Source: Flavobacteriales bacterium (GTDB lineage: Bacteria > Bacteroidota > Bacteroidia > Flavobacteriales_C > GCA-002722245). Taken from it: DNA of 52,922 bases. Under the pieces are notes generated by a model. That model worked only from the letters and a program-made list of their open reading frames with translations, was not told the DNA's origin and ran no database searches. A program made the position numbers and the translations under genes. The stretch lies in assembly GCA_947444925.1 (NCBI GenBank), contig CANFBW010000020.1, forward strand, positions 1-52,922, written 5' to 3'. Shown piece by piece: positions 8,901 through 15,932 of this stretch. The stretch's first letter is position 1, and every line of letters starts with the position of its first letter.

Positions 8901-10365
8901 TGCGAGCGACATCATGAATGTGCTTGATACCACTGCAGTTACCTTAATATTAAGCGACGACAAAATGTGCGTCAACGAAGCGCCGCAAGCCATTACTGTT
9001 GTGAGCGTTGCAGGTGGGACTTTAAGTGGAAGCGGTGTCAGCGGCAACAATTACGACCCAAGCACAACAACTATTGGAGCGCACACCGTCACTTATACAT
9101 TCACTAATGCCAATACTTGTACTTCAAAAGCAATTGATGTAATGACAGTAATAGACACCACCAATGTTTCACTAATTTTAGCAGATCACGAAATGTGCCG
9201 CAACGAGGCACCACAAACCATCGCTATTGCCAGTCCAACAGGAGGAGTCTTCACCGGAAATGGCGTCAGCGGAGACAATTACAACCCAGGCAGTGCAACA
9301 GCTGGCCCTCATATTATTACCTACACTTTTGTAAATGTTGGCAACTGTAGTTCCAAAGCAACAGATGTGATCACTGTACTTGACACTAGTGCTGCATCTC
9401 TTTTCTTAAGCGATCACATTATGTGCAAAAACGAAGCGCCTCAGGCCATCAATATTGCCAGTCCAGCAGGAGGAACATTCAGCGGAAGCGGTGTCAGCGG
9501 AAACAATTATGACCCCAACACCACAAGCATAGGAGCGCATGCCATCACCTATACTTTCAACAATTTGAACAGTTGCACATCAAAGGCCACAGCAGTAATG
9601 ACAGTTATAGCAATACCCGCACCGGCGTTTGCGAAGGACACCGTAAAAAGTTGCTTTGGAAAAACCGTCACTTTGGATCCAGGCACTTCTCACGCAATGA
9701 CTTACTTATGGAACCCTTCAGGCAACACGCCCACCATCAGTTTTAACGCCAATACCAGTGGCACTTATACTGTAAACGTAAACGATAATGGTTGCTCGGC
9801 TAGCGCCTCTGTTTACCTTCAGGTCGATACGCTTCCTCATGTTGATCTGGGAAAAAACACCACCTTGTGTAACAATAATTTCGATAAATTGACATTGAGC
9901 GCCAACAGTCCAAATGCGATTGCGATACAATGGAGTACAAACGAACAAAATGTACCAACAATAGTGGTGATGGAATCCGGACTGTACTACGTTAACGTCA
10001 CCAATAGCTTGGGCTGCGTAAACAGCGACTCCATAACCGTAAGCAACTACTGCGAAGACACACAATTGGAATGGCCCAATGTCATCACCACCAATGAAGA
10101 CGGAAAAAATGATGTATTCAAAGCCAAAGGAATTGATGACAGCAATGTCGATAAATACATTGCGAACCTAACCTTCATCAACTTTCAAGTATACGACAGA
10201 TGGGGCGTGCTTGTCTTTGGCTCCCAAGAGGATGTGCTTCCAAACTGGGACGGAAAATACCAGGGAATTGCGGTACCAAGTGGCACTTATTACTACATCA
10301 TAAGATACCAAAATACCGCAAAAAAGAGCTACGAAGTTCTAGGGTATATCACGCTGTTGCAATAA
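5977..10365 (+). CDS. Secreted T9SS cargo: beta-helix, nine 76-residue repeats, CHU_C C-terminal domain
   Basis: This 1462-residue protein has a signal peptide (1-25, ending QTYA; ATG at 5977, alternative ATG at 5983). Residues about 27-430 look like a right-handed parallel beta-helix: the opening 'GNDGTGNGSKAQPYLTVG' is typical, and Asn-rich rungs follow ('YINFNRCSI', 'NTWKNNYVWNSEYGIFC'). Residues 532-1215 are nine tandem 76-residue repeats. Residues about 1216-1365 are Ig-like modules. The last ~95 residues are a gliding-motility CHU_C/type B T9SS sorting domain ('NVITTNEDGKNDVFKA', 'QVYDRWGVLVF', 'YYYIIRYQN'). It is therefore expected to be exported by the T9SS and displayed or released at the cell surface. 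The helix fold is common in polysaccharide-active or adhesive proteins, but no catalytic signature was recognised. The Ig and C-terminal parts resemble those of the next gene. Confidence 0.85.
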   Translation: MIMQRHFRYFIGLLLFWSLSIQTYAANWYINDNSLLGDIYTSAIGNDGTGNGSKAQPYLTVGFVVSNKVLAGGDTVFIDAGDYSALWTFNSNVDGGSAGNQLVIQGAGAALTKNVWNGGQGLVVGNGAGAGNSYITFNDLYVETTANAQTVYINAFTSYINFNRCSIKSSVSGGAMTFMSANNCAVISCDISTIYDGINCYNGSNHVYDGNTITQRGGYTPGSNHIGILITGTAAFPAPQLADNCMISSNRISGFNFGLDIQEEGINNTWKNNYVWNSEYGIFCTQGGGGTHPSNTFKFNSIITDKDCIFGTTLNWTIVNNILYTLGGAGYSCLHLQTSTHDPSTLNYNLYYAPTGKIVNRNGSTYATLALWKPVLNTDANSLSGNPLFISNSNLDITLPSPAVNKALTDLSVTDDVRRPAIVRPTSKQDIGAFEIEFPCGDTTLSPSIPNRCTGATNFNLNDFIGSADPGSWSIFNGPVGYTATVGVDGHTFNCNNSAGGIYTVRHTLSTVVPTCPAFADRTFTLYSLPTVTLVLSDALMCTNEATQAITTASPLGGTFSGSGVSGNNYDPSLTAIGPHTITYTYTDGNFCANSANAVMTVADTTVVTLILADDKICVNEAPQAITVASPVGGTFSGSGVNGNNYDPSAASIGTHKITYTFSNVNSCISKANDDVTVLDTTAVSLILADDKMCINETPQAITIANPAGGTFSGSGVSGNNYAPSLTTAGIHTITYAYTDANTCTSKASDVMTVLDTTAVSLILADDKMCVNEAAQAITVVSPTGGTFSGSGVNGNNYDPSSTTVGAHTITYALPNANTCTSKASDVMTVFDTTAVTLILADDKMCINEASQTITVVSITGGVLSGSGVSGNNYDPSSTTAGAHTITYTFSNANSCISAASDIMTVLDTTALSLILADDKMCVNEAPQAISVVNIAGGIFSGSGVSGNNYDPSATTAGAHTIKYTFVDANTCTSVASDIMNVLDTTAVTLILSDDKMCVNEAPQAITVVSVAGGTLSGSGVSGNNYDPSTTTIGAHTVTYTFTNANTCTSKAIDVMTVIDTTNVSLILADHEMCRNEAPQTIAIASPTGGVFTGNGVSGDNYNPGSATAGPHIITYTFVNVGNCSSKATDVITVLDTSAASLFLSDHIMCKNEAPQAINIASPAGGTFSGSGVSGNNYDPNTTSIGAHAITYTFNNLNSCTSKATAVMTVIAIPAPAFAKDTVKSCFGKTVTLDPGTSHAMTYLWNPSGNTPTISFNANTSGTYTVNVNDNGCSASASVYLQVDTLPHVDLGKNTTLCNNNFDKLTLSANSPNAIAIQWSTNEQNVPTIVVMESGLYYVNVTNSLGCVNSDSITVSNYCEDTQLEWPNVITTNEDGKNDVFKAKGIDDSNVDKYIANLTFINFQVYDRWGVLVFGSQEDVLPNWDGKYQGIAVPSGTYYYIIRYQNTAKKSYEVLGYITLLQ
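7570..9621 (+). repeat. Nine tandem 228-bp coding repeats
   Basis: Units begin at 7570, 7798, 8026, 8254, 8482, 8710, 8938, 9166 and 9394. Each is exactly 228 bases (76 codons) with no insertion or deletion. The protein unit runs 'VTLILADDKMCVNEAPQAIT...GGTFSGSGVSGNNYDPS...GAHTITYTF.NANTC.SKASDVMTVLDTTA'. Every copy keeps two cysteines (unit positions about 11 and 61), a candidate intradomain disulfide. The end copies (1, 8, 9) are the most diverged and the middle ones the most alike, as expected if units are exchanged by unequal recombination. Confidence 0.95.
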
Positions 10366-10667
10366 ACGTTTTACTTACCCAAATTTTCTTAAGCACTACG
10401 AACAAACAAAGAAGTTCTACAAATTAAATACTTGCTATTTGGTTTGTTAAGTGTGAAATTTTCAAATAGTAAAAACAGACTATCTACTGTATTTCAATTA
10501 GTTACATATTTATTGTTTTGTGCCGTAAACGCAAACAAACCACACTTAACTATCTGTATTACAATTACTTATAAAATAAATATTTCGGGTTTTCCTTGTT
10601 TATCAACTTATTCGCCCATAGATTTGGATTAAAGGTGCTTAGTACTGGCACATAACCTTTTCCATTT
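10366..10667. other. Intergenic region, 302 bases, with repeated short elements
   Basis: AT-rich gap between the two T9SS cargo genes. It contains a 10-bp perfect inverted repeat (GTTAAGTGTG 10446-10455, CACACTTAAC 10541-10550), an AACAAACC element (10534-10541) complementary to GGTTTGTT (10441-10448), a CTATTTG/CAAATAG dyad (10435-10441, 10463-10469), and an imperfect direct repeat starting ACTATCT at 10479 and 10549. A promoter candidate at 10595-10626 serves the lectin gene. A short open frame at 10432-10632 lies across these elements and is not called as a gene. Confidence 0.6.
10595..10626 (+). promoter_or_regulatory. Candidate Bacteroidota promoter for the lectin gene
   Basis: TAGATTTG (10619-10626) is a perfect match to the -7 pattern TAnnTTTG. 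CTTG (10595-10598), 20 bases upstream, matches three of four bases of the -33 TTTG element. Transcription would begin near 10633, about 35 bases before the ATG. Confidence 0.45.
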
Positions 10668-12356
10668 ATGAACCATTCCATAAAAACAAAAAATGCACTT
10701 GGTATTGCCATTGCAGCATTGCTGACCGCTGTCTCAACTCTATCATTCGCCCAATACCAGCTCAATGGTACTGCAAAACAATCGGGGACAAACACCTACT
10801 TAATGACCAACGACAAAGAATGGCAAAACGGAAGTATGTGGTATATCAATCAATTGGATCTTAGCAATTCCTTTGATCTCATATTCGAATTGAATTTTGG
10901 AGTCAAAGACGCCGATGGTGCTGATGGTATGACCTTCACATTGCAACGGCAAGGAATCAATGCTGGCGAAGCAGGAGGCGGAATGGGGGCAAAAAATATT
11001 TCTCCGGCCTTAATTGTAGAATACGATACCTATCAAAACACGGTGAACCCCTGGGGACCCGACGACTACAAAGACCCAATCTACGACCACATTGCCATTG
11101 GAAGAGATAGCTTTGCCGCTGACCACAGTTTGCCGGCATACCAGCTGTCGGCACCAATTTCGGCCCTCACCAATCAAGGAAATATAGAAGATGGAAAATG
11201 GCACAGCTCACGTATTAAATGGGATGCCGAGAACAAAATATTCAGTGTTTATTTTGATTGCATCTTACGCACCAGCTACACTGGCGATATCGTATCCACG
11301 GTTTTCAATGGAAATCCTTTGGTTTACTATGGTTTGACCGCCGCAACGGGAGGCTTATTCAATGAACAAAGCATTAGAGGTTTTCACTTCGGAAAATCGC
11401 AAAAAGTAACTCGAGATATTTGCATCGGAGACAGCGTAAAGGTAGATCTGTCGAGCGATGAGAGTTTTTCCTGGTTACCAAATACGCACATTAATTCTGA
11501 CACATCTGACATGCCCATTTTTTCGCCTTTAATAACAACGAGGTACATCGCAACAGTATCAAATTGCTACTTAAATTGGAAAGACACCGTAGACGTCACA
11601 GTTCACGAATTACCAAACCCCATCATCCCCCCTAAAAGCATTTGCGTGGGAGCTCCAACCACTTTCGATGCTGGCGCTGGATATGCACATTATCTGTGGA
11701 GCGGAAACAGCCACGCAACAACACAAACGACGACTGCAAGCACTGCCGGAAACTACAACTGCAAGGTAACCGATGCCAACGGGTGTTCGGCTTCAGCAAG
11801 CGCTTCTCTTACAGTAAATCAATTGCCCAATGTACTTTTGGGACCAGACACGAACCTTTGCGAAAACGGCTCTGTGCAGATTCAACTTTTTGCAAGCACA
11901 AGTGGTACTGCCAATTTTTTATGGAGCACAGGCAGTACTGCAACGAGTATCTTTGTAGAAAAAGCTGGGAAATATTGGGTGAAAAATATCGACCAAAATA
12001 CCTCCTGTGAATATAGTGACCAAATCACAGTAGCCAATATTTGCCCCGAAATTATTCTGGATTTTCCAAATGTATTAACGGCAAACGGTGATGGATTCAA
12101 CGATGTTTTTCAAGCAATGCAAGTTGACGAAGCAAATTACAGCTTCATATCCGACAACATCAATGTTAACAGTTTTGTAGTTTACGATCGGTGGGGCATT
12201 CTCATCTATTCTAATTACATTGATGTATTGCCTTTATGGGATGGCACTACGCAAAAGGGCGGCACCGCATCGTGCGGCACTTATTACTACATTGTAGAAT
12301 ACAGTACAAACAAAGGCAAGAAACACGAGGCCGCAGGCTACGTGACCTTGCTGTAA
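10668..12356 (+). CDS. Secreted L-type lectin-domain protein with CHU_C T9SS sorting domain
   Basis: The 562-residue protein has a signal peptide (1-27, ending SFA-Q). Residues about 30-250 are an L-type (legume-like) lectin domain: 'FELNFGVKDADGADGMTFTL', 'ALIVEYDTYQN' followed by an Asp-rich loop and 'DHIAIG' carry the conserved acidic metal-binding positions, and 'HSSRIKWD' and 'YGLTAATGG' complete the sandwich. Three Ig/PKD-like modules follow (about 255-455), then a type B T9SS C-terminal domain (about 465-562: 'NVLTANGDGFNDVF', 'VYDRWGILIY', 'GTYYYIVEY'). It is expected to bind glycans outside the cell. The module around 'CKVTDANGCSASASASLTV' closely resembles one in the upstream cargo gene, suggesting shared ancestry. 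It probably has its own promoter at 10595. Confidence 0.85.
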   Translation: MNHSIKTKNALGIAIAALLTAVSTLSFAQYQLNGTAKQSGTNTYLMTNDKEWQNGSMWYINQLDLSNSFDLIFELNFGVKDADGADGMTFTLQRQGINAGEAGGGMGAKNISPALIVEYDTYQNTVNPWGPDDYKDPIYDHIAIGRDSFAADHSLPAYQLSAPISALTNQGNIEDGKWHSSRIKWDAENKIFSVYFDCILRTSYTGDIVSTVFNGNPLVYYGLTAATGGLFNEQSIRGFHFGKSQKVTRDICIGDSVKVDLSSDESFSWLPNTHINSDTSDMPIFSPLITTRYIATVSNCYLNWKDTVDVTVHELPNPIIPPKSICVGAPTTFDAGAGYAHYLWSGNSHATTQTTTASTAGNYNCKVTDANGCSASASASLTVNQLPNVLLGPDTNLCENGSVQIQLFASTSGTANFLWSTGSTATSIFVEKAGKYWVKNIDQNTSCEYSDQITVANICPEIILDFPNVLTANGDGFNDVFQAMQVDEANYSFISDNINVNSFVVYDRWGILIYSNYIDVLPLWDGTTQKGGTASCGTYYYIVEYSTNKGKKHEAAGYVTLL

Positions 12357-12366
12357 ATTAAAGCCG

Positions 12367-12397
12367 TTGATGAAGCACAAACTAAATTATATCTTTG
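12367..12397 (+). promoter_or_regulatory. Candidate Bacteroidota promoter for rsmI
   Basis: TTG (12367-12369), 20 bases, then TATCTTTG (12390-12397), a perfect TAnnTTTG. The predicted start of transcription, near 12404, leaves a leader of only about a dozen bases before the TTG start codon at 12417. Confidence 0.5.
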
Positions 12398-12416
12398 CCC
12401 TCTTATACATTTCGCA

Positions 12417-13130
12417 TTGAATTTAGGAAAACTCATCATCGTACCTACGCCAATAGGCAATTTAAAAGACATCACACTTCGTGCTTTAGAGGCGCTAAAA
12501 GAAGTTGATTTCATTATGGCAGAAGACACCCGAACAACAGGGAATTTACTTCATCATTTTGAAATTGAAAAAAAGATGTACCCTTTTCACTTAAACAACG
12601 AACACGTTGTTTTACAAAAAGTACTAGGTGAGCTACAGGCAGGAAAAACAGCAGCATTGGTTTCGGACGCAGGCACACCTGGCATCTCTGATCCTGGATT
12701 TTTATTGGTGCGTGAATGCATCGCCAATGGCATCGCCGTTGAATGTTTGCCTGGAGCAACGGCCTTCGTTCCGGCGCTGGTGACTTCTGGTCTGCCTTGC
12801 GATAAATTTTACTTTGAAGGCTTCTTGCCACACAAAAAAGGAAGACAAACACGCCTCAAATACTTAGCTGAATTGCCCGAAACCATTGTGTTGTACGAAT
12901 CTCCCCACCGCATTGAAAAGTGCCTGAACGAAATAAAAGAGTTTTTTGGGGAGAATCGCCAAATATCATTCTGTCGGGAGTTATCCAAAAAATTTGAAGA
13001 AATTAAGCGCGGAACAGTTACAGAAGTACTGTCAAATATGACAGAAAACAGTTTTCGAGGAGAGATGGTGGTAGTCATAGCTGGAAAGGAAATCGTAAAG
13101 AAGTCAAAATATAATACTGATTTAGACTAA
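12417..13130 (+). CDS. rsmI: 16S rRNA (cytidine1402-2'-O)-methyltransferase
   Basis: Uses S-adenosylmethionine to 2'-O-methylate C1402 in the decoding centre of 16S rRNA. At 237 residues it matches the family. Family hallmarks: 'LIIVPTPIGNLKDITLRAL' (5-23), 'AEDTRTTGNLL' (38-48), 'LVSDAGTPGISDPGFLLV' (82-99), the SAM-pocket segment 'CLPGATAFVPALVTSGLP' (113-130), and 'LYESPHRIEKCL'. The frame opens with TTG at 12417 (MNLGKLIIV), because no ATG precedes the conserved core and this gives the usual short N-terminus. Confidence 0.93.
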   Translation: MNLGKLIIVPTPIGNLKDITLRALEALKEVDFIMAEDTRTTGNLLHHFEIEKKMYPFHLNNEHVVLQKVLGELQAGKTAALVSDAGTPGISDPGFLLVRECIANGIAVECLPGATAFVPALVTSGLPCDKFYFEGFLPHKKGRQTRLKYLAELPETIVLYESPHRIEKCLNEIKEFFGENRQISFCRELSKKFEEIKRGTVTEVLSNMTENSFRGEMVVVIAGKEIVKKSKYNTDLD

Positions 13131-13155
13131 CATCAAAAGAAATTTTAAAATTTTA

Positions 13156-13187
13156 TTTGGTTTGAACAAATAAAGTTCTGATATTTG
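13156..13187 (+). promoter_or_regulatory. Candidate promoter for the DAHP synthase gene
   Basis: TTTG (13156-13159), 20 bases, GATATTTG (13180-13187). The -33 element is perfect and the -7 element has one mismatch to TAnnTTTG. It leaves a leader of about 13 bases before the ATG at 13207. Confidence 0.4.
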
Positions 13188-13206
13188 TAATCTAATATTT
13201 TATACC

Positions 13207-14310
13207 ATGATTAAGAACATGAAACAAATTAAGGATTGGGGTTTGGGTTTAAAAACTCCTTTGCTCATCGCAGGTCCTTGCAGTGCCGAAACAGAAGAAC
13301 AGGTATTGACAACAGGTAGAGAAATCGCAAAAGCTGGAAAAGCGCAAGTTTACAGAGCTGGTATCTGGAAACCGCGCACGCGTCCGGGATTGTTTGAAGG
13401 CATAGGCGAAGTTGGTTTAGAGTGGATGGCTCAGGTTAAAAAAGAAACAGGTTTGTTATTGACTACGGAAGTAGCAACCGCTGAACACGTTGAATTGGCT
13501 TTGAAACACGGCATCGACATTTTGTGGATTGGCGCGCGTACTACGGTGAATCCTTTCTCTGTTCAAGAGATCGCTGACTCATTGAAAGGGGTGAACATTC
13601 CGGTAATGGTGAAAAACCCAATCAACCCTGACTTAGGATTGTGGGTTGGCGCTATGGAAAGATTGGCCAACTCTGGCATCGACCGTATTGCAGCAATTCA
13701 CCGTGGTTTTTCTTCTTACGAAAAAACACCTTTCCGCAATGCTCCGCTTTGGGAAATGGCCATTGAATTGAAAACACAATATCCAAACCTTGACATCATT
13801 TGTGATCCATCGCACATCGCTGGTACACGTGAGTTGATTCCTTATGTTTCTCAAAAAGCGTTGGATTTAGACATGGCTGGTTTGATGATCGAAACACACG
13901 TTACACCTTCTGTAGCATGGAGCGACGCCAAACAACAAGTTACGCCTGACCGTTTGAACGAACTGTACAACTCATTGACCTTCAGAAAAGCATCTTCCGA
14001 CAATCCGGAATTTGGCAATAAGCTAGAAGCATTGAGAGGTGAAATCGACAGACTGGATGATGAAATTTTCCACTCTATCGCAACACGTATGAACGTAACG
14101 CAACAAATTGGAGAGTTCAAAAAGAAAAATGGAGTGACAATTCTTCAAATTGGTCGCTGGGAAGAAATCGTAAACAAACGCATCGCTTTAGGAAAAGCAA
14201 TGGGCTTGAGCGAAGACTTCTTGAAAAAATCACTGGAATTGTTGCACAAAGAGTCTATCAGAAGACAAAACTTGGTGATGAACGACAAACCGGAAGTGAC
14301 TTCTAAATAA
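13207..14310 (+). CDS. Bifunctional DAHP synthase / chorismate mutase (type II)
   Basis: First enzyme of the shikimate pathway, condensing phosphoenolpyruvate with erythrose 4-phosphate, fused to chorismate mutase, which turns chorismate into prephenate. Residues 15-260 are a type I beta-class DAHP synthase: 'LLIAGPCSAE' (19-28), 'YRAGIWKPRTRPGLF' (49-63), 'MVKNPINPDLG', 'IHRGF', 'DPSHIAGTREL' (200-210) and 'MIETHVTP'. Residues about 272-357 are an AroQ-type helical mutase ('LRGEIDRLDDEIFHSIATRM', 'KESIRRQ'). In related fusions the mutase domain also mediates feedback control; this is family knowledge, not visible here. It is followed by a strong bidirectional terminator. Confidence 0.93.
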   Translation: MIKNMKQIKDWGLGLKTPLLIAGPCSAETEEQVLTTGREIAKAGKAQVYRAGIWKPRTRPGLFEGIGEVGLEWMAQVKKETGLLLTTEVATAEHVELALKHGIDILWIGARTTVNPFSVQEIADSLKGVNIPVMVKNPINPDLGLWVGAMERLANSGIDRIAAIHRGFSSYEKTPFRNAPLWEMAIELKTQYPNLDIICDPSHIAGTRELIPYVSQKALDLDMAGLMIETHVTPSVAWSDAKQQVTPDRLNELYNSLTFRKASSDNPEFGNKLEALRGEIDRLDDEIFHSIATRMNVTQQIGEFKKKNGVTILQIGRWEEIVNKRIALGKAMGLSEDFLKKSLELLHKESIRRQNLVMNDKPEVTSK

Positions 14311-14326
14311 GACACAACAGCATCAT

Positions 14327-14366
14327 AAAAAGAGGCACAGCTGAGAAATCCACTGTGCCCTTTTTG
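14327..14366. terminator. Bidirectional intrinsic terminator
   Basis: The stem GGCACAG (14334-14340) / CTGTGCC (14353-14359) is flanked by an A-run on the left (14327-14331) and a T-run on the right (14361-14365). It therefore serves both converging genes, the DAHP synthase gene (plus) and hemC-hemD (minus). Confidence 0.8.
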
Positions 14367-14378
14367 TTTGTGCAAGCG

Positions 14379-15926
14379 CTATTGCCAAATGCAATCCAAC
14401 AAGCCCAATTCCCCTGTCATTTTAGGAAGCAGGTATTGCTTTACATTAAATAACTCTAATTCTTGCCCTGTGCTTGGTCCCATCGCTATTACCTTTTGCG
14501 CTTCAGCAATATTGTGCTTTTTAAAATAAGCACGCACACTTGACGGACTCGTAAATATCAAAACATCACAATAGGGCAATTCAAAATCACTGCGTTCTAC
14601 TGTTTCGTAAGTCACAAAGTCAACACACTGTATGGCAGGCAAACACAATTGCACCGTACGCCGACTAATGTTTGAAATAGGAAATAACACTGTTGATTTA
14701 CCCACTGCCGCAGCAAAATCGGCACCTACCTTTTTGACGTCTACGTCGTTGCCAATAAAATCAATGCGGGACACATGTTTTGCTACTTCTTGAGCAGTGC
14801 CACTGCCAACACAAGCGATTTTTTGCTGCGCGATATCTATATTTTGCGCGAAAAAATGTTTGGCTGCATTTCTGCTTGTAAAAAAAAGCCAATCTGTCGC
14901 TGGTATCGTAGCAAAATCAAGCCCTTTAAAACCAATCAACGCTTCCCCAAACACCGTTACGTTGTCTCCCAAAAAGCGTGGATTAAAAAGTGAGTCGGCC
15001 GTAATTTTTTTCGAAACAAAAACCTTGATCGTTGGGTTCTTTGCTTTGAATTTTTTCAGTAAAACATCAGCTAAGCCTTGATGTGTTTCACTTTCAGCAT
15101 AAACTCGTTTTACACCATTTTCATTTCCCAAGGCAGCCCAGGCTTTATATTTTCCATCATCGTGAATGCAGTGCACGCCTAAAGGCAACTGGCAACCGCC
15201 CTCCATTTGATTCAGAACACGACGCTCCACACCAATTTCAGTTGCAGCATTTTTGCTGTTAAAATTTTGCAACAATGCATCCAATGCTGTGTCAGTAGAT
15301 CTAATCTGCAAGCCCAATACCCCTTGTGCGGGCGCAGCAACAAATTCTCGCGGATCAGGACGCACCACAATAAACTCTGACAAATCAATTTGCAATCGCT
15401 TCACTCCCGCTGCAGCCAAAACAATGGCGCCATAGTGACCGTCGCGCAATTTCTGAATGCGCGTGGGCACATTGCCCCGCAAATCTTTAATTTCAATATC
15501 ACTGCGAAAGGCCATTAATTGCGCTCTTCTTCGCGCCGACGAAGTGCCGACAATACAGCCTTTCTTGAGCGACAAGTTTTTTGACGCATCCACAAACTGA
15601 GGTAAAATCAACAATATATCCGCTGGATCTTCTCGTTCTGAAACACAGGCTACTTTTAATCCCTCGGGTTGATCTGTTTCTAAATCCTTGTGTGAGTGCA
15701 CTGCCAAATCAATAGTTCCGGCCAATAGTTCGCTTTCAATCTCTTTGGTAAAAAAACCTTTGCCTTCCATTTTATCAAAACTCAAGTTTTGAATTTGGTC
15801 GCCACTGGTTTTAATAATCTTAAGTTGCACAGTTTGACCGATGCCTTCCAGCAAAGATTTTACGTGGTAGGCCTGCCACAAGGCAAGTTCACTACCGCGT
15901 GTTCCGATGACAATTTCTTTTTGCAA
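14379..15926 (-). CDS. hemC-hemD: Porphobilinogen deaminase fused to uroporphyrinogen-III synthase
   Basis: Two consecutive steps of tetrapyrrole synthesis in one 515-residue chain. Residues 1-300 are HemC: 'IGTRGSELALWQA' (7-19), 'HSHKDLE' with catalytic Asp81, 'GTSSARRRAQL' (127-137), 'DLRGNVPTRI' (148-157), and the dipyrromethane-cofactor Cys245 in 'EGGCQLPLG'. Residues about 303-515 read as HemD: paired Rossmann-like halves with 'WLFFTSRNAAKHFF', 'VGSGTAQE', 'YETVE', 'DVLIFTSPSSVRAYF' and 'AMGPSTGQEL'. HemD is poorly conserved, so that half rests on position and fold pattern. It starts 6 bases after hemA, so the two form an operon. Confidence 0.92.
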   Translation of the reverse strand: MQKEIVIGTRGSELALWQAYHVKSLLEGIGQTVQLKIIKTSGDQIQNLSFDKMEGKGFFTKEIESELLAGTIDLAVHSHKDLETDQPEGLKVACVSEREDPADILLILPQFVDASKNLSLKKGCIVGTSSARRRAQLMAFRSDIEIKDLRGNVPTRIQKLRDGHYGAIVLAAAGVKRLQIDLSEFIVVRPDPREFVAAPAQGVLGLQIRSTDTALDALLQNFNSKNAATEIGVERRVLNQMEGGCQLPLGVHCIHDDGKYKAWAALGNENGVKRVYAESETHQGLADVLLKKFKAKNPTIKVFVSKKITADSLFNPRFLGDNVTVFGEALIGFKGLDFATIPATDWLFFTSRNAAKHFFAQNIDIAQQKIACVGSGTAQEVAKHVSRIDFIGNDVDVKKVGADFAAAVGKSTVLFPISNISRRTVQLCLPAIQCVDFVTYETVERSDFELPYCDVLIFTSPSSVRAYFKKHNIAEAQKVIAMGPSTGQELELFNVKQYLLPKMTGELGLLDCIWQ

Positions 15927-15932
15927 GGTGTA

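Noticed and set aside
10432-10632. Open frame of 66 codons in the gap between the cargo genes
   Set aside because: Lies across the repeated elements and the promoter; no family resemblance and a composition like AT-rich noncoding DNA.
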